Source of the DNA: Diphasiastrum complanatum
Lineage: Eukaryota; Streptophyta; Lycopodiopsida; Lycopodiales; Lycopodiaceae
Direction of reading: 5' to 3'
Assembly: GCA_029204225.1 (NCBI GenBank)
Contig: CM055113.1
Coordinates: 17,949,746 to 18,013,745, forward strand
Length of the DNA: 64,000 bases
How positions within the stretch are numbered: position 1 is the first letter of the stretch; each line of letters starts with the position of its first letter. This document shows, piece after piece, positions 22,320 through 34,001 of this stretch. The notes beneath the pieces are model-generated. The model was not told where the DNA came from. It saw only the letters and a list, made by a program, of their open reading frames with translations, and searched no databases. A program made the position numbers and the translations under genes.

Positions 22320-24636
22320 GCTTATGATGGATGATAAACCTACATTGTGACTATAGTAGAATTTCTATGATATTCATCAAAAGCTCCAAAGACCATAGGG
22401 ACATTGAAAAATAGCGTAGATCGTCATTTTTTGAAGGCTTTTGCTTGGATCATAGCAAATAAAGAACTTTTGTAATGTTCCTCAAGAACTTTGAATACTT
22501 TGCACCTAGCAAAGATGGAGTTTGCATTGGACCCCACCGCATATATCTAAATGAACAACGTCTAACAAATCTTTAGATTGGACATTTAGCCAACAAATAA
22601 CGTAAATAATCATAATTTAAAGGCTTTTGCTTGGATCGTAGTAAATAAAGAGCCTTTGTAATATTCATCAAAAGCTTTGAAGACAAAAAACAACGTAGAT
22701 AATCATATTTTTGACAAAAGCAAATAAAGAGCCTCTATAATTTTCATCAGATGCTCTAAAGACTACTAGATTGGACATTCAGCAAAAATCTAATTCAATT
22801 TCAAAAAAATTATAAATCTAGATTTTTTTAACAAGGCTTAAAAAAATTTTAAATAATCTAGAGATATTTGAGATTTTAAAATTTACAAAATAAAACAAAT
22901 TAACATTCTTTAAAACCATATTCGTTGCAAGCACTAATCTATATTTTCATTTTCATTTTCACAAGCTTTGGTATTCTTTTACATCCATAGTCGTAACATA
23001 TATTTGGATTAAACACCTTTTAGAGCTATATTGTGATAAATACTTGCAATTTTATTTTCTAATTATTATTTCTCTGAATGGTGAAATGGTATATAATGAT
23101 TGAATTTAGCTTGCTTATTCATGTTCAATATTTCTTAGCAGTCTCAAGAGTCAATAATAGCTAAGGCATTAATATCTTTTAGCATCTGAAAAAAAAAAAA
23201 TCATCTTTATAAATTTGCTTGATTTAAAGCATTGAAAACTTTTTGAAATTTGAATGATCAAAAGTATTTTGAATGTTTTTATTTTTATTTTTGTGAATGT
23301 CTCTCAACCAACATAGAATGTATTTTATAAGTCCTTTCAAAATGTTGATTTAGAAGACCAGAAACTAGACATTTTTTTCACATGATGCTCATATTTGATT
23401 TGAATGGTTTTATTGAAAGCCAATATATTTTGGCATGTTGTATCGTTTTTTTGGGGGGATTAAAATGCATGTTTTTTAGTTAAATTTTTGTGAATTTGAT
23501 ATCTACAAAAATTTTAAAAATTGTTAAATTGTCATTGGAAGACTTGATCAATAGTAACAATATGTTGAAATCGTTTGGACGAGGATATATATATATATAC
23601 TCTCAACCTTAGCCTCAAGAAGGCATGCAAATTCTCCCTTCAAGATCATCCCCCTCCATGCATAGCTACAGTTCCCAACTTCGAAGCCCATTCCGAGCAA
23701 AAAGGGTCGGAACGTCCTGTTCCGTACGTTCGGTACGTTCCGGAACGTACTGGGTCAAAACGAGTTAATGTAAATTAAAAAAAAATTGATATACGACCCT
23801 GCTGGCCTGCGACTTCTGCATTACACAGATAGCGAGCAAGGTAGCGAGCAGGAGCAAGGTAGTAAACAAGGAAAGTAAGGTTGTTAGATAGGCGCACTGC
23901 TGGCCCGCGACTTCACTATTTCACAACAGCCAGCAGGAAAGTGCGCCTACATGCAGTTTGATGAGACTGCATAACTTCCTCACCTCTGAAATGTTGAACA
24001 ACATGCTGCAATGTCTCTTTCCTTCTGCGTTAAATGTGGGATTCATACACGGATCTGTTTCCAATAGATAAGGGGAGATCAATATAGACATCATTCACAA
24101 CCACTCTTACATGGACTTATTCTGGATTAAGGGCTACCTTATGGTATAGGCCACCAACTATACAAGTTTAAGGACATAACATGCCCATAAATATTGATTA
24201 GACCCAGCGACCGAATGAAATTGGGCCATAAATCCTAACCTGTGTAATTGAACAAACTAGAACTTTAGGTTATCTCTACCATCAATCTCAACCTTGTGGA
24301 GGCCATTATCTCTATAAAATATGCATGATGCCCATACATATTAATGAGCCTGAGTATACATAGATCAAGTCAAAATGGCCCATTAAACTTCATGTTCATC
24401 CTTGAACAAAACTGATGCTGGAAATTAGGGTGGACATTCAAGTTTTAAAAAGTATCTCTGCCATCAACCTCAACCTTGTGGAGGGGTGTCCTTAAATTTA
24501 AAATACTAACTAGCTTAGAACTTCGTTTACCTACCCATCAATCTTTCAAAGTCCTTTCTCCTTTAGGTGCATTTTGTAGCATCTAAAACTCCACCCATGG
24601 CCATACCTCAATCTAATTGACTACCTACTAGCAGCC
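22320..24636. other. AT-rich intergenic DNA without genes
   Basis: No coding motif is seen on either strand. It contains a (TA)n run (about 23585-23600), a palindrome-rich GGAACG/CGTTCC cluster (about 23707-23752) and two short copies of GCTGGCC(T/C)GCGACTTC (near 23800 and 23900). The right part lies downstream of the carbonic anhydrase stop codon and would hold its 3' UTR. Confidence 0.6.
23707..23752. repeat. Cluster of interlocking GTACG/CGTAC and GGAACG palindromes
   Basis: Within about 45 bp occur GGAACGTCC, TTCCGTACGTTCGG, GGTACGTTCC and CCGGAACGTACTGGGTC. Several pair with each other, for example GTACGTTCC with GGAACGTAC. The GC-rich island sits in AT-rich DNA. It might be a transposon terminus or a protein-binding cluster; no partner terminus was found. 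Confidence 0.6.
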
Positions 24637-26721
24637 TCAGTAAGCAGGAACAAATACTTTCCTTCCATTCACGGGCTGTGCAGGACGATTACTGTTTCCC
24701 TGCCAAAGTAAAGTATGATGATGCCATGGGATTAGAACCTTCTTAGAGTCGAGAAATATAGCCCAGGATACAACTGTCCACAGCTAAAAAGTGAAGAAGA
24801 AAGAACATGGGATTTTCCAAAAAATCCCAAGACTAGCAAGAAATCTGCAATACTAACTTTGCTATGAGCCATGGGGTTATAGCCTTCTCAGAGTCAAGAA
24901 ATATAGCCCGGGATACAACTGCCTAGAGGTAAAATTTGAAGAAAGAATATCGGGTCTTCCGAAAAATCCTAACTAGCAAGAAATCTGCAATACTATCTTT
25001 GCTTACCTTAGTGATGCTTTTTAAAGCTTCCACTTGTGCTTGAGATAGCAATTTCACCTGCAATGGGTTTGAAACATGTTGAATTACTCTATCAGAAGCT
25101 AGTTTTGAAGGTAGTAAACCAAACATAAGATCAAGCAAAGAAATGATTATATGCAGGAATATTACCCGTGTTTTTATAAGCATTACAAGTCTAGACTACA
25201 GATTGAACTTCAGTTCTTCAACAGGCTTTCTCCATTTTATCTGATCAATAGAAGAACCTTACGTTTTGGGCTATGATCCAGGTGACTCCCTCAGTGCAAG
25301 GTGGTCGTGCTAGCGATCCCTTGTACAGGTAATAGGGGTACAAATCTTCTTGGGCCAGATGAACTGGAACGGTTATGTTTGTGACAATGTTCTCATTCTT
25401 CAGCTGAGGAAGGTACTTGAAGTACTGTAACAACATAAGTACGGACATGATCAATTTCACTTCTCACCCACATCCTATTTTCAATATCAAGAACCGGTAA
25501 CAGGAGCTGACTGTAGAAATTCAGGTGTAACCATCTACCTGGCTGATGTATGGGTTAATCTGTAATAAATTTCGGAAGTAGCAAGGTCATGTTTATTTTT
25601 TAACAGAATGTGCATTTGAAGTGAAAATGTTAACTTAAAAGTGAAGGAAAAGTGGATAAATCGTTAAATGCATGACATGATAATTATATTCACTCACATT
25701 CCACCATTGATACGATGCTCAGCAGGAGTGTGAAAATGAATTTGGACGAGGTCGTATCTGATACTGTCCAGTAGCAGACTCCATCCTCCAATGTTCAGCT
25801 GATGATAGTCAATGATGCCAACAATGACAAGACCGTGGATTAATTAAGCAGTTCACAGAGTGCATTGAAAAACCATTGTTCCAAGATATCACATTCTACA
25901 ATATGACCAAATCCAGAACACTTTACAGAAGATGGGCTTCGAGCAGCAAATTCTTCGAAAAAACAGCGAAAGTCTTCTTAAATTACCTTAAAAATGTTCT
26001 TCTGGATGGTCGCAGTGGCCGTTTCTGTTTGCAATGATGCTCCTGACGGAAACGAGTTTAACGGTGTGAGCTGATTTGATGTCTCCAGTGCACCTGTTTG
26101 AATGACGATGGGTGACTGGGACTTGCCTTGGTCACAGATTGCCCATTCCGGTGAGAGCTCTCCCCAGTGCGATGGCCCATTCAAACCGTCTATACAACCA
26201 TAGTTCCACGGCGACTCTGTACCAAATAGTTTAGAAAAAATAAGCCTGAAATAAAAACCAAACGGGTGACTGCTACACCTGAACCTGGACCTAATGCATT
26301 TTGTTCCATTATTTCAAACTATACCTATTACTACAAAGTAGCATCAATAGTTCTATCTAGAGGGAGATGGAAACCCATGACTGACCTGTGGGAGAATCTG
26401 ATGCACTGCCATCCACCACGGTTCTCAAATACGATACACTCTACAGAACAACAACCATGAATCATCCATCAGCAAGTCTAGCCATACAGGTGATTTAGCT
26501 AAAAAATTGTTATGTCAATAAATTAGTACCAATTTTCAAGAGCGGAAACAGAAAACTAGAGGGGTGCTTCAATAGACTGCCCCAGACATCCTAGCACCAT
26601 GATCAAACAGAACAGAATGAAAACATGCAGCACAAACCTCAACACAGCTGCAGAAGAGTACGTTGATGCAGGCAACACTGAGCAAGATACAGTGTAAGCT
26701 CACTATGGAGAGTGTCGTCAT
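24637..26721 (-). CDS. Alpha-carbonic anhydrase gene, one exon missing (probably non-catalytic)
   Basis: Eight exons with GT-AG borders: 26638-26721, 26386-26440, 25987-26216, 25698-25798, 25539-25559, 25263-25424, 25007-25057, 24637-24699. Exon 1 starts at ATG 26721 and encodes a 28-residue hydrophobic signal peptide (MTTLSIVSLHCILLSVACIN). Exon 3 has GPSHWGELSPEWAICDQGK and QSPI. Exon 4 has QIHFHTPAEHRING with zinc ligands matching His94 and His96. Exon 6 has GSLARPPCTEGVTW, exon 8 NRPAQPVNGR then TGA. Alpha-CAs hydrate CO2 in the secretory path or plastid. The exon for the third ligand (ELHLVH-like, His119) should lie between exons 4 and 5, but the 138 bp there is AT-rich non-coding. Exons 4 and 5 do not join in frame. 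The Thr199-Thr200 pair is Ala-Arg. No stops occur inside exons. A pseudogene or catalytically dead paralogue is likely. Confidence 0.85.
24721..25005. repeat. Tandem duplication of about 140 bp filling the last intron
   Basis: Unit 1 (24721-24864) and unit 2 (24865-25005) share AGAAATATAGCCC(A/G)GGATACAACTG and CTAGCAAGAAATCTGCAATACTA. Together they make up nearly all of the 307 bp intron between exons 7 and 8. The copy next to exon 7 carries the splice donor; the other has the corresponding site altered. Confidence 0.85.
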
Positions 26722-26728
26722 TCCTTTG

Positions 26729-26830
26729 CTTCACTCCTTGACTGACTGACCCACGTCGTTTTTCCTGGCTAGACGATCTCTTCACTCCTTGACTGACTGA
26801 CCCGCGTCGTTTTTCCTGGCTAGACGATCT
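26729..26830. repeat. 51 bp tandem duplication just upstream of the anhydrase start
   Basis: Units 26729-26779 and 26780-26830 begin CTTCACTCCTTGACTGACTG and differ at one base. They start 8 bp before the ATG on the gene's upstream side, so they lie in its 5' UTR or core promoter. Confidence 0.9.
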
Positions 26831-26907
26831 CTTCCTGACCGACTCCAACGCAGCAGCATGAGGCAAGGCAAAAGATACTTTTTTTTGGGAAAGGCAAGAA
26901 AAAAACA

Positions 26908-27026
26908 GACTTTCATAAGGACATCTTGGATTGGAAACATAACTTTCATGTGAAAGTCCAAATTTTTGACTTTCATAAGGACATCTTGGATTGGAAAATA
27001 ACTTTCAGGTGAAAGTCCAAATTTTT
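26908..27026. repeat. About 60 bp tandem duplication in the anhydrase upstream region
   Basis: Units 26908-26967 and 26968-27026 begin GACTTTCATAAGGACATCTT and contain an internal inverted pair, GACTTTCA and TGAAAGTC. They differ by a few bases. The position, about 190-305 bp upstream of the ATG, would be within the promoter. Whether they bind a factor cannot be told. Confidence 0.85.
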
Positions 27027-27629
27027 AGCATTCCTTGCAAGATGTAAAAGCCTCTAATAGTAGAAAGAAAAAGAATGCTCACAAATAATAAGTGGGCTAT
27101 TATACAAATAACATAAACAATACATCGCACAGTGCACCTAACAGAAACAATACCTTGCACGGTGCTCCACGTTGATTCTAAACATCTTTCGTAATATATG
27201 TAAGATCTTTAAAACTTTGGAAACATTTCAAAACTCGTTGCATTGCTAACAACATAAGACATATTAATAGATAGTAAGATTACTATCGCAACAATTGGGC
27301 TATTTTACTTAAAAAACAAATACTTCTTAATGATATACAACATCTTCAAAACTTTAGAAACATTTCAAAACTTGTTGCATTGCTACTAGCACCTTTTTAA
27401 CATGATTATGCTATAAGCATCATTCTAATATGCGAGCACATCGATTTTTAGCAGCATTTTATATATCTAAAATTGTGATCCAATCAACTTCATGCATGGG
27501 AGGACCGTCTAGAGAATCTGCACAAGAGCATCAAGGGTCCGTAGATTCAAACTAGAACGGTTTTGTCCTTTGATATCGTTTTGTTTCAAAAATCCTCTTT
27601 CACAACATGTTGTACGCACAGGAAGAATC
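27027..27629. other. Stretch without a recognised gene
   Basis: AT-rich. A segment with TTTAAAACTTTGGAAACATTTC, then AAACTCGTTGCATTGCTA, near 27207-27250 recurs in diverged form near 27345-27390, so a small direct duplication of about 140 bp period exists. No coding motif. Confidence 0.5.
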
Positions 27630-28850
27630 TCAACGCATAACATGAGTAAAACTTTGCAGCCACTCTTCTTCCTTCCCACATATGTCCCATGTTCCCTTGT
27701 TGGGAAAGTTCATCCACATCAATTCAATGAACCCCTCCAATTGTTCTATACACTTTTCTTTGTCGACTATGCCTGTCCCTACCAAAAGTCTCCAAAAGCT
27801 GATCAAGCCAAACTTTTGCTCGTGTGTGCCTATCATAGTCATCTTCATCATAGTGTTTAGGGCTAAACACCTTCCCTCATTAAAGATTAAAAGATCGGGA
27901 ATTTTTTCATATAAGCAATCGATGATTTTTTGAACGTACTCTTTGCCCAATACTATGCAATCCTCTAGAAACCCACATCCTTGTGATCCTTTAGTGCTTA
28001 TGTACTTCAGTCTATGAGTGTGTCTAGTTCCGTCACCATCAACATACTTTAGACCACCATCATTCACGTTCTCTAATAATTCATTGTCTGCTTTGTCCCT
28101 TGCGCAAAAGCTACTTTGGACAAAAACCTTCGCTTTAAGAATGTTATGGTTGTGTCGATATAAGCACCAATGTTGGTGATATCAACATGGTCTTCTTGGA
28201 ACTTTTTGTTTAGAGTATTCAGCTCTAATAAAATATCTGCAAGCAAGTGCACAGTGAATTGCACTTGAAATATTGTGGCTTTAGCATACCATGGATAGTT
28301 GATACCTCTCCATTCTTCTAGAATAGTTGGCATCAACTTAAACATTCTTTATTGTCTTCGAGACAACCACCTGACTTTGTGAATCGATAATGTTCTACTT
28401 GATTCAATGTTAAGTAACTCTAGCATTTCTTGCATCTTCTTATTGCGCTTGCTTGATTTTCCGACCCATGAGTAAACCTCGTTGGCAAATTTATCGACGT
28501 AGCTCAGCTCCACAAAATCCTTTGAGGCATCTATTGATGCCAGAGCCTCTCGATGTGCAATGCAATGCACACCCATCAAGTATGGTATTTCCCTTTTCAA
28601 CTTGGCAACAACACCTTCACGCACTCCCGTCATAACCGAAGCTCCATCTTTATCAATTTGCATATCGTCTAGCATTTTATTCATACCCTCATATACGACA
28701 GCTGAAGTTGCTTTTGTTGCTCCCGTTAACTTTACAAATTCAGTTTTGGACATCCCTCTACCACCTTTTCCTAAAAAGGTCATATAGAAGATTAAATGTT
28801 CTAATGTTCTATCTGTGCTCTCATCTGTGAAAAATAGAAAAAGCTATTTA
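27630..28850 (-). pseudogene. hAT-type transposase remnant (KIAA1586/DUF4371-like)
   Basis: From about 28835 down the minus strand reads TDESTDRTLEHLIFYM, then KDGASVMTGVREGVVAKLK, PYLMGVHCIAHREALA, and VRWLSRRQ before a stop at 28346-28349. The same frame goes on with MPTILEEWRGINYPWYAKAT and a helical region to 28073, and a shifted frame continues to 27630. The DESTD block, the GSDGA/DGASVMTG block and the HC.AHR block are typical of hAT-derived proteins of the KIAA1586/ZNF862 type. The C-terminal dimerisation motif was not seen. The 5' part is cut by the LTR that begins at 28851. Two stops and a frameshift mark it as inactive. Confidence 0.75.
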
Positions 28851-29569
28851 TGTTGAGTTAGGAGGTAATAGGTATGTTGACTTTTTATGTCAATCCACAT
28901 GTTAGTAGGTGATTAGGCCAATTTTGGCATTAGAGGTAACTCAAGCAAGTACACATGCCACATGATGATTAGGCCAAATCCAAGAGTAAGTTGACACATG
29001 TCATGATGGTAGAAGGCTAGTGACACCTTCCTATGTGTTTTATTGAGATCATATGACCAATCACAAATAAGAGATCCATGAAATTGGTCCAATCAAAATT
29101 AAGGGTCCATATGTCACTAAGCCCATCACATTTAGAGGAGGAAAACAAGGGGTCCAAATTCCAGTCACGTTTCACTCCCCTCTACCTCGAGTTGTTACTT
29201 ATATGAGTCTTAGATCAATTCTATGTAAGTTTTTTGGAGTTAATGAGAGTTTCTACATTTTGAGCTATTTTGGCTTTCTCTCTCTACTTGAGGATCAGTG
29301 CCTGGATTCTCTCTCTACTTGAGGATCAGCGCCTGGATTCTCTCTCTACCCGAGAGCAAGGCTTTTTTGTATTTAGTTTCTCCATCCACAAGTCTCCACA
29401 CGTGTGAATGTACTTTTATGAATGATATATGCATGTTACATTGTGCTCTTGCATTAGATTTGTGAGATAGATCTTGGAATTCAATCTATGCTTGATCTAT
29501 TGTGCAATCACTCACATCTTAGGTGATCACTCGCACTTTTCGGGTGTCCCACACGTGTGAAATTCAACA
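28851..29569 (+). repeat. copia LTR, 719 bp, inserted in the hAT remnant
   Basis: Starts TGTTGAGTTAGG and ends GTGTGAAATTCAACA, giving TGTTGA/TCAACA inverted ends. A PBS follows directly. Near the right end are three GAGGATCAG(T/C)GCCTGGATTC-like units with CTCTCTCTAC (29276-29350). Only one copy is present in this window, with no matching 3' LTR, so it is the 5' LTR of a truncated element. Confidence 0.85.
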
Positions 29570-29585
29570 TGGTATCAGAGCCAAC
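29570..29585 (+). other. Primer-binding site of the truncated copia element
   Basis: TGGTATCAGAGCCAAC directly follows the LTR, the usual initiator tRNA-Met complement. After it, about 200 bp of leader run into a (TG)n(AG)n tract and no gag is recognised. Confidence 0.9.
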
Positions 29586-29785
29586 CTAAGATATCCATGC
29601 ATACATCAAGAGTGATGAAAAATTTGCCTTGAAATCAAGATCTAGAGCGTGTAGTTGCATCTCTATGGCTATCAAGGGGATTTTTGGGTCAAAATGGATC
29701 GAAAACATATTGGATTGATCCATGTTGGGTACTATACGACAAGAAGTGCTTTTTTTGTGATAATAAGGAGCATTTTGCTTTTAAT

Positions 29786-29829
<44 letters not shown>

Positions 29830-29877
29830 CTTTTGAGTGCAGAAAACTCTATGGCATGCATTCTTGCAAGTACATGA

Positions 29878-29942
<65 letters not shown>

Positions 29943-29975
29943 TGTGTGTGTGTGTGTTTTTGTGTGTGTGTGTGT
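29786..29975. repeat. Compound (TG)n(AG)n microsatellites, two blocks
   Basis: Block 1 is TG then AG, 29786-29829. Block 2 is TG, AG, TG, 29881-29975. The intervening 50 bp is unique. Long open frames across them on both strands are repeat artefacts. Confidence 0.97.
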
Positions 29976-31498
29976 TGTACATAATCCCAAATAGAAAAGA
30001 ACTGCAAATACTTACTAGGTGTTCAAAATCCTGTGAATAGGTAATCTGAAAATGTGACTTGTAAGATTTATGGAATCTGCAAGTTACCATAAAGATACTT
30101 TATGATTAGAAATCAATCTCACATAGTTATCTCTACCATACTTGAGTATGTGGAGAAATCTCCAAGACACAGAAAATAAAGCTTTCTTGTGTAACATATA
30201 CAACTCACATATCTTTTACCTCTATTCAAGCTCCTTGGCTTCAATGAATTAGGATGTCTCTTCCAATCCACAATAGTAGGTTGAAAAATCAGCAAGTTGT
30301 AAGTTCTTTGCTGCAACTTTTCACTCACTAGTTGATTAGTGTTCCCTCTGTCAAGCTACCTAGCCTCAAGAAATGTGGATGTCTTCCGGTCCACAACAAT
30401 GTAAGCTGCAAGTTCACTCACTAATTGGTTAGTGCTCCCTTGTAAAGTTGAATTAAAATCTAAATCAAAATAGAAAATGTCATATGTAATGCCCACAGAT
30501 TTATGAACCATTACTTATAACCTGTTTTGAAGTCCTCTGCTGTGCCCTACTGAGTACTGCCTTTCAGTCCACCAAAACAACTTCAAAACTTACAAATGAA
30601 AAGCAACTCAAAGTGCAGCCTCAATAGTCACTTGCAGCCAATAATCCTTGCAGCTCACCATAAATTAAAAACCTCAAGAGTTAAATTTGTGATGGAAGCC
30701 TGTTAGAAGACAACCTGCAGACTGCAATCTCTGTGTATCAACTCTGTGTATCAACCACTGTAGGCTGCTATAGGCACTGAAAACTCAGCATGAACGTTCT
30801 CACGAAACTAGAACAAAAACAAAGTTGTTTTACCATGCAATGGACAGTCGCGTGTATCTCGTGACTGAGCTCCCTCAGTCACGAGATACACCTCCCTCAG
30901 TCACGAGATACACACGACTGTCTATTTTCTTCTTCCATGGGAAAATCTTCCTCGGGCTTTATTCGCCTGGACTCTCTCTCTCTCATGGATAATTGTTGAG
31001 TTTCAAAGTTCAACTAAAAGTCCTCTTTTTAATGAGTGTCCTAAAACTCTAAAATAATTAGAAGACTGCCAATATAAACAAGAAGATTGACAATGAGAAT
31101 TGAAATCCATTTAGACCTGGGAATCTAAATCAAAATTAATTCTTGGCTTGGATCTACTATCGAGTCAAATCTATATAATTTTGACCGATCACTCGTTTCG
31201 ACCCAAAGACCTATTTCGACATGGTCTCTTTTTCACCCAAGGCCTATTTCAACCCTTGTGTCTATTTCGACCTCAACGATTGTTTTTGACCCAAGTCACG
31301 ATCCAATACTGATCCCAAAGACAATGTTAACAGTTTCTACTCTATATATACAAGTTTAAGATCTATGGTGACCTCAACCTACTATAGGACGGATTAGACA
31401 ACATAGCAAAACACTTATAATCATTCTTAGTACCTTAGGACTAGTAGATTTTTGCTATAAATAAACAAGCAATTCACCGAAGTTTTAAATAAGTCAAG
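29976..31498. other. No gene recognised; contains a strong hairpin
   Basis: Diverged duplicates occur at 30225-30350 and 30350-30440 (CCACAA-AGTAAGYTG-CAACTT-TCACTCACTA pattern). No coding motif is visible. The hairpin at 30843-30922 is listed separately. Confidence 0.5.
30843..30922. repeat. Inverted repeat with 27 bp arms and a third internal copy
   Basis: Arms 30843-30869 (GACAGTCGCGTGTATCTCGT, then GACTGAG) and 30896-30922 pair with one mismatch across a 26 nt loop. The loop itself holds another copy of CCTCAGTCACGAGATACAC (30874-30892), which could pair with the left arm instead. A transcript would fold into a long stable stem, like a small-RNA foldback. No host gene surrounds it. Confidence 0.9.
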
Positions 31499-31499
31499 A

Positions 31500-33450
31500 C
31501 AAGCAGAACGCGGATTTCAAAATGGTGATATGAAATTATTGTCCAATCTTCTTCATGTTTCGAATCTCACCAAAAATCTACTTTCATTAAGTCGGATTGT
31601 TGATTTAGGTCATACGGTCGAATTCAATATTGAGGAAAATACAATTTTTTGGCAAGTCCAAAAAATTTCTCGCTTTGGTACACGATGTGGCTACCTTTAA
31701 AACTTGAGTCACTATTTTTCTACCAATAGTCAAGCTCTTCATACTTTTACTTCTGAAAATTCATATTTGCTTTGGCATTTCAAATTAGGCCATGTGAATA
31801 AAAAATTATCTAACTAATGTTGAATCTAAAAATAGCTCCATGTTTATATTGTAATAGTAAATCGATTTCTCAGGTTTGTGAACACTACATTTTAGGCAAG
31901 AATTCGGGAACTCCATTTAAAATAGAGCATTCTCATTCTTCAAAAGATTTGCAGACCTCACGAAAAATCAAGGCACTACATATTGATGGAGGGAGAGAAT
32001 TGACATCAAATGAGTTTAAGGACTATTGCAAGGCACACAAGATACTGCAACAATTCACTACTAGCTACTCACCTCAGTCTAATGATGTAGTTGAAAGGAA
32101 GAATAGAACTCTCATAGAGCGTGATAAGTGCATGTTGGCCCATGCGTCACTTTTTAAGTATTTTTGGGCAGAGGTAGCATCTACTACCTACATACAAAAT
32201 CGATGCATCACTAAAGCCCTCGGCAACAAAACTCTGCATGGAGTTTGGACAGGATCAAAATCCTCTCTTAAGCATTCACAGGTTTTGGATGCATCACCTT
32301 TTCTCATGTACCTGCTAAATTAAAAAAGTAGCGATCATAAAGCATACAAACTCTAGAATCCAGTTACACAAAAGTGTTATACTAGTAGAGATGTAACATT
32401 TGCAGAAGATCAATTTTATGACTTGAAGGGTAAGAAGCCCACTATTCTTGTGGCTACTACTTCTGACCCCAAGGTTAATATACCTAAAATCGATTCATTC
32501 CAACTCATATCAAAAGTCATTTTAGCCACAATTGAAAAATCAAAATCAGATCAAAATAATTCCAAGGAGGTCAAATCAACCCAGGTATCCGCCTTCAAGA
32601 TCCATGGATAATCCTTCTTGTTATTTTGTACAAGAACCTAATACATTGAAAGAAGCCATGCCTAACACTACTGATCAATGAAGGCTGCCATGGACAAGGA
32701 ATATGACTCTCTCATATTGAATGACACATAGACAGCCTTGGAACTGCCAAAGGGTCGAAATAAAATTCTCTGTGAATGAATTTTTAAAATTAAATATGAT
32801 GAAGGAAAATTCAATAGGGTCAAAGCTCGACTTGTCACAAAAGGATTTTCTCAAATCTTTAATATCGATTATTCAAAGACCTTTAGCCCGGTGGTGAAGC
32901 ACACATCGATTTGACTCATATAAATTTAAAGTTGCAGCTGACCTAGAAGTCCACCAAATGGATGTGTAGAAAGCATTTTATAATGGCACTATTGAAGAAG
33001 GCATTTTTACGTCACAACCTGAAGGGTATGAAATCAAAGGTCAGGACCATCTTATTTGTAGATTACATAAAGCTCTATATGGACTATTAGATGATACACT
33101 ATTATTCAATAAAATCTAAAATATTTGAAGGAGGTTAAGAACATGTTGTCAAATGAATACAAGATGATTTATATGGGTCCAGCCCACTATTGTCTCGGAA
33201 CTTAGATTTTTAGAAATTGACCCAATAGACTAATTTATATTAGTCAATAGAGATATTTGAAAAGTGTGATAAGTAAGTATGTTATATTAGATTGTGAACC
33301 AAACTATTTTCATTTAGATCCAAGATTAAAATTGTCAAAAGAGTAGTGTCCAATTACCGAGGAAGAAAAAGAAATTATGAAATAGTATCATTTTCATTCA
33401 ATCATAGGCTCATTGATGTATGTTATGCTCTACACTCATCGTGATTTAGA
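31500..33450 (+). pseudogene. Heavily decayed copia pol (pre-integrase to RNase H start)
   Basis: In order, with many stops and shifts: LTKNLLSLSRIVDLGHTVEF (31565-31630), LLWHFKLGHVNKKL, CEHYILGKNSGTPF, then LHIDGGRELTSNEFKDYCK and NDVVERKNRT (31980-32110) of integrase. The first catalytic Asp block is missing through a deletion near 31945. Then come the C-terminal block (SRDVTFAEDQFYDLK), RT start (EWIFKIKYDEG, VHQMDV, QPEGYEI, LHKALYGL), a large palm deletion after about 33085, and YFHLDPRLKLS, FHSIIGSLMYVM. It ends at 33450 where an LTR-like TGTTGGAG begins. Sequence is close to the plus-strand copia at 37733-39196. Confidence 0.8.
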
Positions 33451-33911
33451 TGTTGGAGTTAATCTTACTCCTACTCACTCTAACTGCCCTCTAATTCACT
33501 TAAGGAAATCACTCTCTTACAAATAGTCTACAAAAATGAACTGTTTCTCGCACAGTCTACAGTTTTACAAGCAAACAGGTGAAGAATGCGAGGAACGCGA
33601 CAAAAGTATTCTACTCAACATCTCAGACAAACCAAAGAACATAAGATTTTGTGAAAAATGCGAGGAATGAGAGGATCTGCAGATCTACACATGACTTTGT
33701 ACAAGACTTGTCAACGTCTTCATGCTCCAGTGAATAACCGATCTACTGATCAACTACAGAACTATTAATGATCTTGTAATTGTAGAATTAGAGTAATATA
33801 AGATCATTAAACATCTGTATAAGGAGATGAGCGATTAGAGATAAATATACAGATGAAGACATTGTAGAAGAACAGTATCGATCAGTTAGTATCTGACTCC
33901 TCGGAGTTAGA

Positions 33912-34001
<90 letters not shown>

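Noticed and set aside
29655-30090. Frames rich in Val-Cys, Arg-Glu and Thr-His
   Set aside because: They only read the (TG)n(AG)n microsatellites.
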